A program made the position numbers and the translations under genes. Below the pieces are notes generated by a model, which was not told the origin of the DNA, searched no databases, and worked only from the letters and a program-made list of their open reading frames with translations. A DNA stretch of 64,000 nt from Monarcha castaneiventris obscurior (lineage: Eukaryota; Chordata; Aves; Passeriformes; Monarchidae), in NCBI GenBank assembly GCA_026261815.1, contig JAMPIT010000541.1:930001-994000 (forward strand). The letters are read 5' to 3'. Below are positions 1 through 13,000 of this stretch, in pieces; the stretch's first letter is position 1, and the number at the start of each line of letters is the position of its first letter.

Positions 1-907
1 ATTTAAAGCAATGGGAAGATTCCTGCAGGTCTCAATGCCAGTTTCCTTCTGAACAAGCAGGAATCTCCTTGGGTGACTTAACACTTACACAGTAACTTTT
101 CCAAGTTTTCCTGGGAAAAGAGGAGAGTGAAGCAAAACCAAAAAAGTAAAGGAATTTGGGACAATCAGTGCTTGAGAGTTTGCAGCCCTCCTCTGGGATA
201 ACATGAGCAGGAGGAGCAGGACCAAGAAAAAATAATTAAAAAAGAGGAAAAAAAAAATTAATTCAAGAGCCAAGGAATTTCACTTTAAAAGAGAAAAAGT
301 ACCAGACTCTTTCCTTCATAACATTAATACTCCATAAATATTGGACAGTATTTGATTAACTGCCATTAGCTGCAACTTTCAAACATTTTCTCTGTTTTTT
401 TCAAGCACTATCTGGAAAAGAAATGAAAGAAAGAAAAGAAGAAAAAAGAAAAGAAAAAGAAAAAAAAACCAACCTAACTTTGCACCTCCCCAGTCCTCCC
501 CACTTGGTGCAAATGCAAACAACCTGCATAGCCATGACTTTCTCAGCTGCAAACGCTTAGTGGAAGACTAACTAGACTTGAACACTTGAGTAAATCTGCT
601 CACTTAGGAGTAAAACATGCAATACTACAGCAGACAGCTACCTGTCCTCCAAAAGGCTTGGCTAATTTGGCAGAGAAGAAACGTTTCCGGATGAAAATAA
701 ATCCCAAGAGCCTCGGTGACAGACGGAGTAGTTACAATGTATTAGCGATTTCTGTGGCATCAACGTTTTAAAAAGCGTCAGCGAAGTATTAAATATAAAA
801 GCCATATGTATACACCCCCTCCCTCCTCAGGAGAGCCTCGTGGTCTGTAGTGTGAGAAGTCGAGTGTGCGGGCTGGGGAATTAAGGCATCAGCAGCAGTG
901 GCAGCCC
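1..907 (-). other. CTTN: CTTN 3' untranslated region (partial)
   Basis: This is the sequence directly downstream of the CTTN stop codon. I see no AATAAA or ATTAAA on the minus strand here, so the 3'UTR probably runs past the window edge. A purine-rich stretch on the plus strand at about 408-470 makes the transcript pyrimidine-rich there. Short ORFs in this stretch have no recognisable product. Confidence 0.75.
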
Positions 908-1044
908 CTACTGCCTGAGCTCCACGTAGTTGGCAGGGAAGAGGCCGTAGCGGCCCTTGCACACCCCCCGCCACCAGCCGTCGTCGATCATCTCGATGTT
1001 GGTGATGATGTCGTCGGGGTCGAAGGAGATCTCGTCGTCACCCG
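908..1044 (-). CDS. CTTN: CTTN coding exon 16: SH3 domain, C-terminal part
   Basis: Encodes residues 509/510-553, beginning [11 protein letters not shown] and including DGWWRG and [10 protein letters not shown] followed by TAG (908-910). These are the RT-loop acidic residues, the conserved WW and the terminal ALYDY-partner motif of an SH3 domain. The acceptor is CTGCAG. The exon is richer in CpG than the flanking introns. Confidence 0.97.
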
Positions 1045-4000
1045 CTGCAGGGAGAGCCCAACAGGGTCAGCACTCACACGAGCAAGGGCTCGCAGCAGCC
1101 CCAGCAGCTGGCTGAAAGAGCTTTCTGGAAACCCCCACCGCTCCCACTAACGGCACCTGGTTACTCGTGCAAGCGTCTCCGCGCTGTTGTTAACCCCCCA
1201 AACCCCTGACTTTTCATTTGCCACCACAAGGGACATGAAAAGGCAAAGGAAAAACCCAGATTTATCTTGTGCAGAACAGAGTACTCAAAGCCAAAGGGTG
1301 AAAACAAGAGCTTTGCTCACCAGCTTGGTAATCGTAAAGGGCTATGGCTGTGATCCCAAGTTCATTTTCATACTCATCATACGCATTTTCTTCTGAAGAG
1401 AGGAGAGAAGAACAATTAAAACATGAAGCACATTATCACCCTCAGTTCTTTTCTGTGGTGCTTCTCCTTCAGTCACACTGCTAACCCGCACAGGAAGCAG
1501 GGAACAACCCATGCTGGGTTTCTGCAGGGCTGCTGTTCCTTCTGCATGGAGTTTTTCCCTAAATCACATGCAACTGCAGCACGAAAGGAAGCATTTACAA
1601 GAGACATCCAGTACAGGACTACATAAAAACAATCAGCCCTGTACTGCTTCTGAAAACATGACAGGACAGCTGAGCTCAAGATCACCGTGTAAGAGAATAA
1701 TTAATACAAGTGGTGCATGTTGGGGAGGCAGAAAGGGGCCTGCTTCAAATTCCCAGTTTTTGTACAAGAGCAGGTTCATCCTTCACACCTCATTTAGTAA
1801 CCAGAAGAGGTGAGGGAAACCCAGGAATTCAAAAGAACCTTACTCTTGCAGTTTCACAGATCCCTACTCCACTCCCTCACAGGCACAGAACACAACACAT
1901 CAATTCCAAACTCCCAAGAATTGTTGATTGGATTTTTTTTGCCGGCTCAGCACACTTTTAATCTCCAGCTCGGTGCTTTCTTCTCACATTGAGCTACATT
2001 CCATGGGGTGGGAATGGTTACCCCTGAATTTCTTTTTGAACTGAGGCCCTGGAGAGCACTGTAATTACTCCAACATCACCTCACAGAAGTTAAGTAACTT
2101 CAACACTTTGCTGCGGCCATATATTAATTTCCTAATTAAAGTTTGTTGGCGGGGAATGTACAAAGTCTCGTCAGACTGGGAGTTTAGAAAACTAGGACAG
2201 AGTGCTATCAGCACCACTGCTCAGTAAGCTCCTGCACAAGGAAATAATCCTTATCTTAAGAGGTTTGCTGTGAGAAACAAACCTGCTTGGTAGTGGTCTG
2301 CTGCTCCTGCCACCTCATAGACAGTCTCTGGCTCGTACTCTGCCTCCCGCTGGCTCACTGCTTCCTGGTAGTCCGGCTCCACCGCTTTGTAGCCAGCCTC
2401 TGGCTCCCGGGCAGGGGGGTAGGAGGGGCTGGAGCTCTTGTAGGCTGAGCCTGCCTCGTAGGAAACTGCACCCTGCAGGAAGACAGGGGAGCTCTGTCAG
2501 GGTTTTGGAAGAGGTTCCCAGGCTCAGGATCAAACCCCACGTCCCGAAGGAGATGCCAACAAACCTCGTAGAGCGGGCTGGAGGGCGCCTTCTGCTCCGC
2601 CACCTGTGTGACAGGAGAGGCTGGTGGCGTCTGCTTCTTGGCTTTGGCTTGCTCCTAAACCCAGGAGAAAGGAAAACTTCAGTGCAGTCCAGTCACCAAA
2701 GAGATGGCAAAGAGACAACCCTCCAGAATGAAGGACAGGCAGCACATCCTACAATAAACTGCTGTGGTCGCAGGAGGACTGGGCTGGCTGGGCCGAGCAG
2801 AGCATCAGGAATGCAGCAAAGCACAAGAGAAAAAAGGGAAGAAACAAAACCTCCATGGCACATATGCCTGTCTGCGTCAAAAAACAGAGTACCAGTGCTG
2901 TTTGGCCCATCTCCCACAGGAGCTGCAGGGTTTTGCTGCTCAGGGTATTCATTCTGCTCATCAGCTGCCTGGGCCTTGTGTCCCATTTCAGCCTGAGTTT
3001 AAAGAACCTGAAGCCCGGACACGTTCTGGGTGCACAACTGATGAACTGCCTTTGATGAGAAATGGTCCTGCAAGCTCTGGCAGGTCTGCAAAACTTCCTG
3101 CCAAGGCAAAGGACTGAACAGCTCAGACAAAAGTGGGTCCTACACAGTGACAGCGCGGGATTCCAATGTTCAGAGGAGTTAAGAGATGTGGTAGAAATAA
3201 AAGCAGTATTGCTATTGTGTTCTGTGACACAAAGGTGGATCTGTTCTGGCACTCAAGTGCTTCATGCTGCGCCATCCCACCTGTGAATCACAGGGCAATT
3301 CCACAATCATTGGGGAGCCGCTCATTAGGGAGCCAGGACACTGAAGTGCAACAAATGCTGTGTTGCTCACATGACATAAAAAAAGGTAACTACTTCAACA
3401 AGTAACTTTGATTTTGCCTCTCTTTACCACAGGGGAAAAGAAAACCATGAATCCAGGGCCAAACTGTCTTCTTCATTGAAAAAAAGAAGAGAGGATGTGT
3501 GCAATAGGAATCTGTGCACTCCAGTAGTTTAGGCCCATCAAACTGTAACACCCCAGAGGATTCTCAGGAGAAACGGCAGTACAGAGATGAAGTGGCAGGA
3601 CTCTGTTCCAAAAAATTCTTCCTTTCCTTTGCTTGTCACCGCTCAGAAAAAAATACATCTAACAAAGAAAGCAAAGCCTGTCTTGAGAGCAGAGCCAGCT
3701 TTGAAGACAATTCAAAGCTTAGTGCTGTGCTTTTTGGGAAAAGTCTCTCCTGATGCAAACCCTCCCCCACTTTTAACTCCTGTGCTACAGATAAAAAAGA
3801 TAAAAAGGCACCAGCAAAGTGATTATTACAAGTCAAACCTAAGTTTGGGGACAAATTAAGCAGTATCAATCCATTAATGATGTCAAACGTGGCAACAGTT
3901 TGACTAATTTGTCCTAGGAAATGGGTCTGCAATCCAGATTATAGTTTAGGATAGACACAGCATAATTGCCATAAAACATTTAAATTGCATCCCTGAGGCT

Positions 4001-7000
4001 GGGTTTTGTTCCACAGTGAAATGCTCCATGTGAAAGAGCATCCTGCCTTTTCTTCCAAGGCAGCAGAGCACAGTGAAATCGTGAGGCAGCACTGACTCAA
4101 CCCAGCCATTGAAGAAGAGCTCCCTGAGCACTCTTTGGCTGTGTGACATTTGTGAGAAGCAAACCAGAACAAGGATTACCAGCAAAGGGGGCTCTGGGAG
4201 GAATGCAGTCCATATGCACACTCCTGTGGTGGGAGTGTGTGTGCCCACATAGCCTCTGAAAGTGAGACTTCATCCTTTGGGGTGCAGAAGGTCCCTGACA
4301 GGAATAATGTTCACTCCAGTCAGTCTGTGCCTGCCCTTTGCACTACCTGTGGATGCTGTGGATCACATCCCTGCCCTTCCCATGCTCAGCTTGGGAGCAA
4401 GGGGCAGTGCCAGCAGTACCATTTCAGCTCCCCTCAACCTCATCATCCCTGTCTGTGCCTGCAGAATCCCACAATTAACCATGGAGACGTTCAGGCTGTA
4501 AGAACATTAATCATCTGGTTACGGGGAAATTTAAATACCAGCTTTGGGGGAAAAACTTCAAATGTGTCCAGGCAACAGAATCCTTGATGAAACACAAGAA
4601 AAATCCAGCAAAATGGCTTGGATTTAACCCACATTTACAGCAAAAAATACCAGCAAAGAAATAATGTAATTCCTGAGATAACAAAGGAATAAAACCAAAA
4701 AGACATAGCAGTTAAGTTCCCTTCCAACCCAAACCATTCCGTGACCTCTTCCTCTCCCAGCTTTTCTCCAGCACAGTAAAGAAACCCCAGGAGTGTTTGG
4801 GGGAAGGTATTAAAAGTCCCCGTGGAGGAAAGGCAGCATTAGACTGATGCAGAAAAGATGAGCTCCCATTGAGCCTGTGATACATCTCTGCAGTGAACAT
4901 AGCTCACACTGCACATCGGGGTGTCATAAGGCAAAATAGGTGATAAGCTGAGAGAAAAGGGGGAAATAAGAAAAAATAAAAAAGAAAAAAGCAAAAAAAA
5001 GCAATCACTTTAGAGAAAGAGAGCCTACCAGGCACCTTTTTGTACTCTTAAAACAAATTAGTTACATCAAGCCTTAGTCTCTTGTAATATAAACAAATCT
5101 AAACAAATATGCAAATTCCATACAGCAGGTAAGATGCAGTTTCTGACAAAACGTGTCCTGGAATTATCTTGCTTATGAATAATACAAAAATCACAAAGCT
5201 TTTACCCATGCCAACGCTAAGTCAATTTTTTTAATTCCCTAACTAAGATTCAATTAACATTGGAAAGATTATCTTCCCCTAATCTCCTGGCTGTGTGCTA
5301 CACCACCTCCATCTCCCAAAACACTGATCCCAAAGGAACAGCATCACCAGCTATTACCATGGGGTTAAACTTCTTGAATGTGCAGGGCTTTTGGGGGAGC
5401 ACAGAGCTCTCCCCTCATCAGCTCCTCTGTGCCCAAAGGGAATCTGGGACTGCCAAAAGGCAGAAGTGCAGGAGGAAAAGACCAGGCTGGAGTCACACAC
5501 AGCCACAGCACAGTTTGAGCTTTAAACACACACTTTGAGCACAAACACACACTTTGAGCTTTACCTTTTCTCAGAGATGCCCTTTTCTCCCAGCACTGCA
5601 TTGAAACCAGGCTGCTCCAATGGGATTTGAATTTTACTGACCTCCAGTTTCCTCCGAGCCTCCTCCTGTTCCTGCTTCTCCCTGGCCATTCTTTGGGCTC
5701 TCTCAGCTTCTGCCTTCCTTCGGTCTTCCTGCTCTTTCTCCTTGGCCAGGTTCTCAAAGTTAGCTCGGATGCTGCTTGTTTTATTAGCAACTGTGACATG
5801 GAAAAGAATTCAGGTCAAATCATGTCTCAGGTTCTATATAAAGGTAGCCCAGAATGAGTTTTTGCTACAAATTTCTGCTTTTCTGCCCTCTGAGCTCATA
5901 GTCCAGTCAGGGAAGTCCTTCTTTCTTCCTCCCCCTTCCCAGCTCAAACCTCTTGTGCACCAAGAGTCTTCCAAAAAAGCCTCTGTAATGCTTCTCCCTC
6001 CTCTCCTTCATGATACAACCTCCACCACTCCCCTACACAGTTCATTCTCCCTTATTCCTTCCTTCTTCTCACACTTTTTATTCTCCCTTCCTTAATTCTG
6101 ACGAGTCTCAAGAGAAAAAACAAACTGGAACAAAGCAAAACTACCTCTAAAAGAAAGGAGACTGAGTATCTGAGGCTGCTAAAAAACTGCAAATGCTGCA
6201 GTTCCCTCTGGATGATCCTTACTCAGCACTTACTACATCAATATCCCAGGATTCTGGAGATTATCACCTCCAAAGAAAGGATTTGGGGCCAATGCCTTAC
6301 CAGCTTCTACTGGCTTGGTCTTCTGATAAGTTGATGCTGGTTTCTCAATATCTTCAAAAGTTGCTGCATTCTATCAGTAAGGACAAAAAGGATACATGTA
6401 ATAACCCCCACAAATTCATGAAGACATTCACGCAGCCTCAATCTGAGATATTTTACTGTAATACTGTCCCCTAAGGCCTTTTGCAGAACATCAAAACCAA
6501 ATCAAGAAGAATCAAAACTTGACAAACAGAATAATAATCCTTTCTGCAAGTCAAACTAGAAGGAATTAATCTTCAGGGGCAGATCTAAACACATCAAAAT
6601 CCTATTAATTAAAAAAAAAGTTAATGAGTGACTCATCAGAACTAAAAGCAAGGCAATACCCTAAACATACATTGTGTAGCTGTTGCTGTTCTAATCCACA
6701 TAAGCTGGCATCAGCTCTTTGTGTATAAATTTGCTTTTTAAACGTTTAGAAAAGCACAAAACTCTGCTCTTAGGCTGGAGAAGTGTCCAGAAATAGAGAG
6801 CTGAGCAGTGCAGATCCAACCAGGCTGTTCTGCAGCCCCACAGACTACTGAAGTCATGGCTCTTTGAAGGAACCTACCTTGTCCATCCGATCTTTCTGGA
6901 CACCGTACTTCCCTCCAAATCCTTTGGAATAATCTAAAGGCAGGACAAAAAAGGTCAGAGCAGGGAGTTTGGTGCCCCTCCCGCCTTGCTGCCAAATGCA

Positions 7001-10000
7001 AACAGCCACCTCAGGTGCAAAGAGCCATTTCAGCTGCATGCAGAGCCACAGTGACAGCCACCAGAGAAAATGCAACTTGGCTTTGATGCAGAGAGGACAC
7101 AGAAGCCCAGGAGCCCTCAGGAAGACCAGCAGACGACAGGCATGCATTCCCTGAGAAAACATGAAGCTGAGGATTGATCAGGGATCAAGCAAGGAGCAAA
7201 GGAGGAGCCCTTCTGATGCATCACTTCTGTAACACAGCCTTTGACAGCACTAATTCTGAGCCCTCTGCAGTAATCATGGAGCCTGAGCCATTTTGCTTTG
7301 TTCAAAGGATTCTTCAGTGACCACAGAGGTGTTTTGGTTTTGGGTTCTTTTTCTTTTTTAGCTTGGTAAATTCTATGAATGGCAGGAAAATGTAACAAAT
7401 TTCTCATTCCAGTGGGTTTGGCTGTGACACTCCGCTGGTGAATATTAAAGCCATTGGAGATAACTCCTGCTCTTACACGTGGAAAGGGGCAATTCCAGAG
7501 GCCAGCTTCAGCTGCCTACAGCAGCTCACCAGCACAGAAATGGGGTGGCTGTGCTATCCCACACCAGCCCTGAGCTGCACACTCTGCCTCCCAGCTGGGC
7601 TGACCTCAGCCCTTGCCACACTCCCAAGTCAGAGTCACTCACTAGTGACACTGATAAAAACAACAAACAAACCTGACAGGAGTGGGATTCTGCTCTCACG
7701 GGAATGTCTGAGGAGCACCAGAGCAGCACAACAGCAGCAGGAGTGTGTGGCTGGGAAAACACCTCTTTGTGGTGGCAGTGAGCTGGAGCAATGTGCCCTC
7801 ACACTCTCTCCGTGGACAGGCTTTCCTATCCATCCCTGGAATACAAGCCCTGCCCCTCTCAGATCCCAAACCATTGGCTCTCCCTGCCAGCCATTGCAGT
7901 GTTTGCACTCGGGCTCTGAAAGTCTGAGTACGTGTCACTGTAGCACAGGAAAGTATCAACTATCAATGAACACCCTCGTTTTCTTCAGCTTTGGATGTAT
8001 TTTCAGCCAGAACAAATATACTACACTTACATTTTCCTGCTCCAGACTCCTCACTTTAAGATAATGGAAAACCAGGAATTCATGGGTTGTACCCCAACTA
8101 TTTCACAATGAATAAACAGAGCATTATAACAGCACTTGCTCACCCAAGAACCACAAACATTCCCTACTTCTTTCAAAGACTACAATAATTTTTAAATGAT
8201 CTTGCCACAGGCCACTGATTGTTAATGGTTACGTGCATGGTCGTAATCTGAATATTTTTCCACCAATTTATCCAGGCAAAACTTTATATTTAGTCTCTAA
8301 AACTGACTTCATTAACATCATACTAACAATAATGTTAGCACCACACTGCATGTACAGCTATTAACTAAATCAGGATTTTGCAGAGCTGTTGGCTAAACAT
8401 TGGCTTTCCTGAACATGGGCTTGCTTTAGGAAATACTTGAAGGATAAAATGAAGAAAACTGCAGGATCATGGAAGGATAGAAGCGCAAGAAAGTGTCTGC
8501 ACATTCCTGGCATTGATCTACTCAGAGAACTATTTCAGACTGTGTGAGAAGTGGCTGCACTGGTAAGAAAGTAACAAGTGGAAAACGGTGCCTTGTTGAG
8601 ATTCATGCTTGGCTAGTTTCTCCTTGTAATCAAACCCCACAGCAGATGGGTCCTGCCTTTCTGTCTGTACACCAAATTTCCCTCCGAAACCACTCTTATA
8701 GTCTGAAAAAGCCACATGGGATACATTAAAACCAAGGCAGGAAAATAAAGAAGTTTAGTCAGAGACACTCAAAATAATTTTTGCAATATTTTCAATTATC
8801 AGGAATTTTGGATGGTGAAAAAAAAGAAGTATCTCAAGACACTTCTGTAAAAGTAAATTGAAAAAAAGTCTCAACTTGAGCTGATTTATCAGATATAAGA
8901 ACACCATTCTGAAGTCACAGAAAAAAAGCATTTCTCAACATCTCTCATCCATACTGCATAATGCACTTGCATTTGATCAAAGGTATGAACACAGGCACAC
9001 AGCTAATTTGTTCACCCAAACAAAACAACAAACTATACAAGAGAGTAAACAAAATAAACACCAAAACGTACGAGGGAATCAAATGAGCTTCCTTCATCAG
9101 TGTGGTTAACATTTGTACAGAGAGCTGGCTTTTAAAGAGGTGTGAAGATGGGCTCCACAGAGACCACCCTCCAGACATTCCTTAAAGGAAGGAGGAATAT
9201 CCCTGCTGCCACACAGCTTGAGGGGGAAAAAGGTTTCAGCTAAGAGCTGATCATTCCCTACTGCTGCCTAGGGGACAGCCATTTACATATATATATATTT
9301 ATATACATATATACATATGTGTGTTATAAAATGAGGGATGGCACAGGAAAAAAGGGCTTCAGGTAATCCTCTCACAGCAAATCTGCTGGAGCACCCAACA
9401 GAACAATATTCTGAGGAAGAGTTTTCATTTCATTACTTAAAAATATTAATTTAATTTAAGAGCAGTGACAGGCCTGGGGAGCAACAGCTGCATTTTACAG
9501 GAAGTGGCATTTTTGCTGGGCACCAAGTATCTCACAGCAGTAGGTACCCCACAGGCCAGGAGGAAGGACTGCATTTCATTTTAGATTGTCCCTGCATGAA
9601 AACAGGGATATACACAACAGAATCCAGAAGGGAAAAATTATTTGTGGGAAGTACAAAGAAATTCCTAACCTGTGGTTTGCACAGCTCAACTGAAAAAGGA
9701 AAACAATCCAGGCCACTTGCAGGCTCATAAAGGGAGAATTCAGCCCTGAGCCTGGACTCTGAGGGGCTGTGCCCAAGCTGCTCTGCAGCCACCAGTTCAA
9801 CCAGTGACAGCAAAACCCAGACACAGGAAAGGAGCCTCAGGTCAGCTCCTGTGAGGCTGGGGGCTCACACAGGCAACAGGAGGTCACAACGAGGGGAGGC
9901 AGGAAGAACAGCAAGGAACTGGGAGCTGCTGTACCTTTCTGGGACTCGTGCAGCTGCACTTTCTCCTGGTGGTCCCAGCCAAGGGCACACTTGTCTTGTC

Positions 10001-13000
10001 TGTCTGTCTGCACGCCAAACTTGCCTCCAAAGCCCTTTACATAATCTGTGAAGTTTTCAGAAAACATTATTGCAATATGTAGCTGTAAACTGCATTCAAT
10101 AGAAAAACCAGGAATGTGTTAGGGGACAAGCTGCCCTATTCACAATACACTCACTCATGTAAGGGGATCCAAAATCTGCACACACATGGGACAAACACAC
10201 ACTTACCACAAAAAAAAAAAAATCTCTAAAAACCCCCACCCAGAAAAACCCCACAAACAAAGTATTTTTCCGAGGTTTAAAAGGGTCTGAGCTGCTATTT
10301 TTAAAGAAGATAATAAAAACCTTTCTGTGATTCATGTTTTTCCGTTTTGCCTTGATATTCAAAGCCAACAGCACTTTTATCCACTTTGTCCTTGTCGACA
10401 CCGTATTTACCACCAAAGCCCTTGGAATAATCTAGAGATAAGAGGGAAGAGTTTTGTTTGTAAGTGTTCAGCAACAAAATCATCACCTTGAGAAATTGTG
10501 ATAATCAGGGCTGCTAGCATTACATCATGTTTTAAAAGAAGCACTGACACCCTCAGTTAAGCTTGATTTCAGACACTGAAGTCAGAAATCCTTCAGAATA
10601 TGTTCTCCAGGATGGAAAATAAAATTGGATGGAAAATAAAATTGCACTTTGCTGGGCAATACCAGCAGTTCAGCTGCTTGACTCCTTGGTAAAATTCTGA
10701 AGACACTTTTAGCAAAGTGAACTTCAAAATCTATGTCAGCAACAGCCTGGATGCTTTTAAACACCCCCTGCTCCTTGCTAGCATTTCTAGAGTGCAAACA
10801 TTTCTATGGGATAAACAGGAAACAGATGGCAAATTGTCACCATTTTTCAGTAAAATGGTCGAATTTTGATCAGATATGCCTGGAAACCTGACCAGCAACA
10901 CAACATTAACTCTAAATGCTGCTAACTGATATATGTTTGAATCCACAAACAGCTGATTCTTTTCAAAGCACTGCTCTGTTTAACTGCTCACAGTCTGAAT
11001 ACTTTGATTTACAGCTTTTCAAAAGGAGCTGTAAAAAAACCTCCAGACAAATCTATGTGCCCTGGACCATCCCTTAAAACCAGGCAGAAGCAACTTTTTT
11101 TTAGGTTTCTTTTTTCAGAAGCCGAGGTTTTCAGCAACGTAAATTTTACCCAGCGTTACCTTTCAGCAGGTTGGGAGTGCAAGAGGTGTAAAACATGAGT
11201 ATTTTACAACTTGGCCTATGGGCAGTGCCTACAGCATCAGGGAAGGAGCCTGCTAACACATGTGTGTCTATTCACCCTTCTGGGAGTCGTGTTTCTCAGT
11301 TTTCCCCTGGTAATCAAACCCCACTGCACTCTTGTCCACTCTGTCAGCCTGTACTCCGTATTTTCCACCAAAACCACTTGAGTAGTCTGCATTGAGAGTA
11401 AAGCACAATAAAAACAGCATGAAGGCACTTGTCATGGATACAGCATAGCCTAGCAATTGAGGGGAAAAACAAGTTATTTCAGAACTGAAGTATTATTAAT
11501 GCTTTAGCACATAAAATTCAGTTTAATTTTAAACACAAGAAAAGCTTATGATGGTTCCTATTAAATTTATTCCTTATTTCCAACAGGGTGCAATACAGCA
11601 AAGAGCAACTCCCAGTCTTCCTGACATCTCCTTGAACCTCGCCTCAGAAAGAAAAATAAGACTCCTGATGACCCATTATTCCCTTATCTTAAAACCTCAT
11701 CAACTCATGAAACTGCTCTGAAATTCATTTCTGACATTCATTTTTTCCTCTTCTGTTCCACCAAACCCACCATTTGATTCATTGAGAATGTCATGCAGAG
11801 GTCTCACTAAACGAGGTACTTTCCATGCAGTGAAAGAATCTACTCTGTTTTTATAGAAAATGTGCTCACAGATGTAACCACCTCCCCACTTTACCTTTTT
11901 GGGAGGGATGCTTCTCAGTTTTGCCCTGATATTCAAACCCAACAGCTGACTGGAAGAGAAATAAAATGACATGTGTGACAGAGTTAGGCATTAGGAGAAA
12001 AACTGCATGCACTTCAGTGGACAAAGAGCATGGCAAGTTCCTGTGTCCTTCCATACTGCTCTGACCTTCTGGACTGGGGGCATAAATATCTATTTAACTT
12101 AAGGGCCATAGGCATTTACATGGTAATTTAGTGCATGTGCTCATGGCCAGGGGTTCTGTCCTCCCTTGCCAAGGCAAATTGTACCAGCAGCACACTCCAG
12201 TCTGGCCTTGCCAGGTCCAGCAATCCAGTATGACAAAAATCCAGCATTTCCATGCAGGGATTGTTATGGAGTCTTGGAACAGGACATTAATTATCCTGCC
12301 CAATAGCTCATGCTAAGATACAGGACAAACCATCCCCAAAACCCTCCTGCTATAGCATTCACCGACCTTGTCAAAAACACAAAAAAAGTAATATTTTAAC
12401 ATCTCTTCTCAGCTTTCTTTTCAACTCAGAGGGATTTTTTCTACTCTACTTTAAACAGTAATTTGTCTCCATAACAGTCAGTGTTAGCTTCTGCTAAACT
12501 TCAAGAAGAGCAGGAAGAGCAGCCCACACCAGCATCATAAGGCACTGGAACTTTGCAGTTTTATGTACAAAAGGAGGGAATCAACCACTGTGGGTGGCTG
12601 CAGCAGAGATGAAATCACTCACCTGGTCAACTCTATCGGTTTGTACTCCAAACTTGCCACCAAACCCCTTCACCGAATCCACTTGGGAGCAATGCTTAGA
12701 AAGTTTGGATTGGTATTCATGTCCAACAGCTGACTGGAAGAGATTGGTTAAGTTCAGAGACAGCAGCTCTACACAGGTCTGTGTGTCAGACAAAACACTG
12801 CACCAAGCAACCTGAGTTTTGGGGTGAGTTTTGTTACCAACATGCATCACTGCCACTCCTCCTGCTGAAACCAACTTCCCTAGAAATCCCAACTCACTTG
12901 GGAAGTCTCCACAAGGATGCTGCCATGCTACCAACCCAGCCTAGGCAAGGGAAGTGACTGCATTTTATGAGGACTATTTTATGCCCTGCGTTTGCACTTC

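Larger units (their letters stand above)
2655..5641 (-). other. CTTN: CTTN intron 12
   Basis: 2987 nt, the longest intron between CTTN coding exons. It contains a CR1-like fragment near 4705-4745, a short 8-bp inverted repeat at 4217-4239, and a 17-nt direct repeat at 5524-5559. No exon was recognised. Confidence 0.8.

Noticed and set aside
7438..8064. 208-codon plus-strand open frame
   Set aside because: Lies within the GC-AG intron of CTTN, Cys/Ser/Leu-rich like translated non-coding DNA, with no family match.
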